This document shows, piece by piece, positions 5,698 to 7,257 of a stretch of DNA of 7,257 bases. The notes beneath the pieces were generated by a model. That model was not told where the DNA came from. It did no database searches and saw only the letters and a program-made list of their open reading frames with translations. A program made the translations under genes and the position numbers. How positions within the stretch are numbered: position 1 is the stretch's first letter; every line of letters starts with the position of its first letter. Where the stretch lies: the NCBI GenBank assembly GCA_041301185.1, contig JBFYSV010000163.1, positions 1-7,257 of the forward strand, in the 5' to 3' direction. This DNA comes from JAQBDA01 sp041301185. GTDB taxonomy: Bacteria > Chloroflexota > Anaerolineae > Anaerolineales > UBA4823.

Positions 5698-6507
5698 ATG
5701 ACAGATTGTGAAACCTGCCCGGCAAATGCTCATCTTGCCCAGATGGGTTTAAAGCTGGATAAATTTGACCGGGTGATCGCCCTGGCGGGCAACCCGAATA
5801 CTGGAAAATCGACCCTGTTCAATGCCCTGACGGGTCTCAAACAGCACACCGGCAACTGGCCGGGAAAGACGGTCACCCGCGCCGAGGGGGGCTTTGAATA
5901 CAACCACGTGCGCTACAAGCTGGTGGATCTACCGGGAACCTATTCGCTGCTCTCGGCTTCTCAGGACGAGGAAGTTGCCCGGGACTTCATCCTGTTTGGA
6001 CAGCCAGATTGCACGATCGTCGTTACCGATGCCACCGCCCTGGAGCGCAATCTCAACCTGGTGTTGCAAGTGCTGGAGATCACCGATAAGGTGGTTGTGG
6101 CGGTCAATTTGATCGATGAGGCGCGCCGCAAAGGGTTGGAGGTGGACACGCGCAGCCTGGCCCGCGATCTGGGAGTGCCGGCGGTTCCTGTTGTTGCCCG
6201 CACTGGCGAGGGGATGCAGGCACTGCTCAGTACCCTGGAAGGGGTAATCCAGGGGGAAATTAGCACCCAGCCGCGCCGGGTGGAAGGGACGTCTGAGTTC
6301 CAGCGCGCCGTAGCCGAGCTGGTGCCCATGATTGAAACGATGGCGCCCGGCGTGCCCAATGCTCGTTGGTTGGCGATCCGCTTGCTGGATGGGGATGCAC
6401 GGGTACAAACTGCCCTGCTCAATGGTGAGCTGGCGGACCTGGTCGCTCGGCAGCGCCAGGCAGGTGCCGGTTTTAGCCGTAAGATAGCTCTGGAAGGGGC
6501 GCAATAG
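5698..6507 (+). CDS. feoB: FeoB soluble G-protein subunit (split FeoB, N-terminal part)
   Basis: This 269-residue protein is the N-terminal GTPase and helical part of the ferrous iron transporter FeoB, encoded as a separate gene. The GTPase motifs are all present: G1 GNPNTGKST (31-39, P-loop), G2 Thr near 58 in NWPGKTVTRAEG, G3 DLPG (77-80), G4 NLID (137-140) and G5 ART (167-169). The FeoB-specific GNWPG segment after G1 separates it from other small GTPases. A helical region at about 197-255, including RWLAIRLLDGD (223-233), matches the domain that usually links the G domain to the membrane part. There is no membrane helix. C4 and C7 form a CxxC-like pair near the N terminus. AAGGAG (5686-5691) is six bases before the ATG. 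It should act with the next gene's permease; in known FeoB, nucleotide binding and hydrolysis regulate Fe2+ passage. Confidence 0.93.
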   Translation: MTDCETCPANAHLAQMGLKLDKFDRVIALAGNPNTGKSTLFNALTGLKQHTGNWPGKTVTRAEGGFEYNHVRYKLVDLPGTYSLLSASQDEEVARDFILFGQPDCTIVVTDATALERNLNLVLQVLEITDKVVVAVNLIDEARRKGLEVDTRSLARDLGVPAVPVVARTGEGMQALLSTLEGVIQGEISTQPRRVEGTSEFQRAVAELVPMIETMAPGVPNARWLAIRLLDGDARVQTALLNGELADLVARQRQAGAGFSRKIALEGAQ

Positions 6508-6539
6508 CTCGAATTGATTATCAGGGAGCATCTGAGAAA

Positions 6540-7257
6540 ATGGAAAATCCAGGCCAAACAACCCTGCAACCTAATGATGTCCTGGCGCGGGCTGAGGCTT
6601 TACGCCATAGCCTGAGCGCAGGATTCCGTGATGAGACGGTGAAATCAATTTACAACGAGGCCGAGCGCATCGCCCAACGGGCAGTCCACGCCGGCGGCGG
6701 GCGCCGCTGGGACTTGGACCAGCGCATCGACCGGCTGGTCACCTCCCCGGTATTTGGCCTGCCGATCATGCTGCTGCTTTTAGCGATCGTCTTCTGGCTG
6801 ACGGTTGTAGCTACCAATGTCCCCTCCCGAATGCTCGCCACTGCCCTGTTTTGGGTCGGCGAGCAGGGCGAGGCGCTGTTCACCGCTCTGGGCATTCCAT
6901 GGTGGATCACCGGCTTCATTTGGGACGGCGTGTACCGTGGCCTTGCCTGGGTAGTGAGCGTAATGCTGCCACCCATGGCAGTGTTTTTCCCCTTATTCAC
7001 TTTCCTGGAAGATCTGGGCTACCTGCCAAGAGTAGCGTTTAATCTTGATTTCTTGTTCAAAAGGGCTGGCGCGCATGGCAAGCAGGCGTTGACCATGACG
7101 ATGGGCTTTGGCTGCAACGCGGCCGGGGTGATCGCCACCCGGGTGATCGACTCGCCGCGCGAGCGCCTGATCGCCATCCTGACCAATAATTTTGTGCCCT
7201 GCAACGGGCGCTTCCCGACCTTGATTATGCTTGCCACCGTTTTTGTGGCAGCCAGTT
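6540..7257 (+). CDS. feoB: FeoB membrane permease subunit (split FeoB, C-terminal part), cut by window end
   Basis: The frame stays open to the right edge; 239 codons are visible and several hundred more are expected. The ATG at 6540 follows AGGGAG (6523-6528) at an 11-base spacing and lies 32 nt after the G-subunit stop, in another frame. A soluble helical N terminus (about 12-60) leads into WDLDQRIDRLVTSPVFGLPI (57-76), the usual FeoB entry to the membrane domain. Membrane segments lie near 73-93, 98-118, 132-155 and onward. Recognised FeoB core motifs are FLEDLGYLPRVAF (155-167), GFGCNAAGV (189-197), and FVPCNGRFP (218-226), which contains the conserved pore Cys221. It is predicted to carry Fe2+ across the cytoplasmic membrane. 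The region equivalent to the G domain is absent here and supplied by the preceding gene. Confidence 0.92.
   Translation, partial: MENPGQTTLQPNDVLARAEALRHSLSAGFRDETVKSIYNEAERIAQRAVHAGGGRRWDLDQRIDRLVTSPVFGLPIMLLLLAIVFWLTVVATNVPSRMLATALFWVGEQGEALFTALGIPWWITGFIWDGVYRGLAWVVSVMLPPMAVFFPLFTFLEDLGYLPRVAFNLDFLFKRAGAHGKQALTMTMGFGCNAAGVIATRVIDSPRERLIAILTNNFVPCNGRFPTLIMLATVFVAAS

Noticed and set aside
5929..6569. Two overlapping minus-strand frames opposite the FeoB G subunit
   Set aside because: Both lack motifs, and the plus strand has a complete set of GTPase motifs.

Overview
The window is a compact, entirely plus-strand metal-handling locus of nine genes in two apparent transcription units. The moderate G+C, the short gene spacing, the pairing of a small multicopper oxidase with an N-terminally extended ZIP permease, and the split two-gene FeoB together suggest a Chloroflexota (Anaerolineae-like) bacterium. 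No rRNA, tRNA or mobile-element sequence is present to fix the taxonomy, so this is only a moderate-confidence guess.

Unit 1 (about 83-3876) starts with a Tat-exported, type C-like two-domain multicopper oxidase. One base after it comes a ZIP-family metal permease that carries an extra membrane-anchored extracytoplasmic domain. Next are an isoprenylcysteine/phospholipid methyltransferase-like membrane protein, a 68-residue internally deleted copy of that protein, and an unrecognised multi-pass membrane protein. Gaps are 1 to 23 nt and most starts have a clear Shine-Dalgarno sequence, so these genes look co-transcribed. Their promoter is not evident in the 50 nt of AT-richer sequence upstream and may lie outside the window.

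A 91-nt intergenic region (3877-3967) holds a convincing extended -10 promoter. Just downstream is a run of three alternating 5-bp half-sites (CTAAA / TTTAG / CTAAA), spaced exactly 11 bp apart, which looks like a DtxR-type operator.

Unit 2 (3968 to the right edge) is a ferrous-iron uptake and regulation operon. It encodes a cytosolic DtxR/MntR-type repressor, then a very unusual second DtxR-like protein with an N-terminal membrane anchor and a C-terminal FeoA domain. FeoB follows as two separate genes, a soluble G-protein subunit and a membrane permease subunit cut by the window end. No free-standing feoA is seen; the FeoA domain is fused to the tethered DtxR-like protein.

Inferred logic: the repressor senses cytosolic Fe2+/Mn2+ and controls its own operon. 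The tethered DtxR-FeoA protein could bring a metal sensor and the FeoA accessory domain to the split FeoB transporter at the membrane. The oxidase/ZIP pair would form a separate extracytoplasmic metal oxidation and import module. The most novel element is the membrane-tethered DtxR-FeoA fusion next to a split FeoB.
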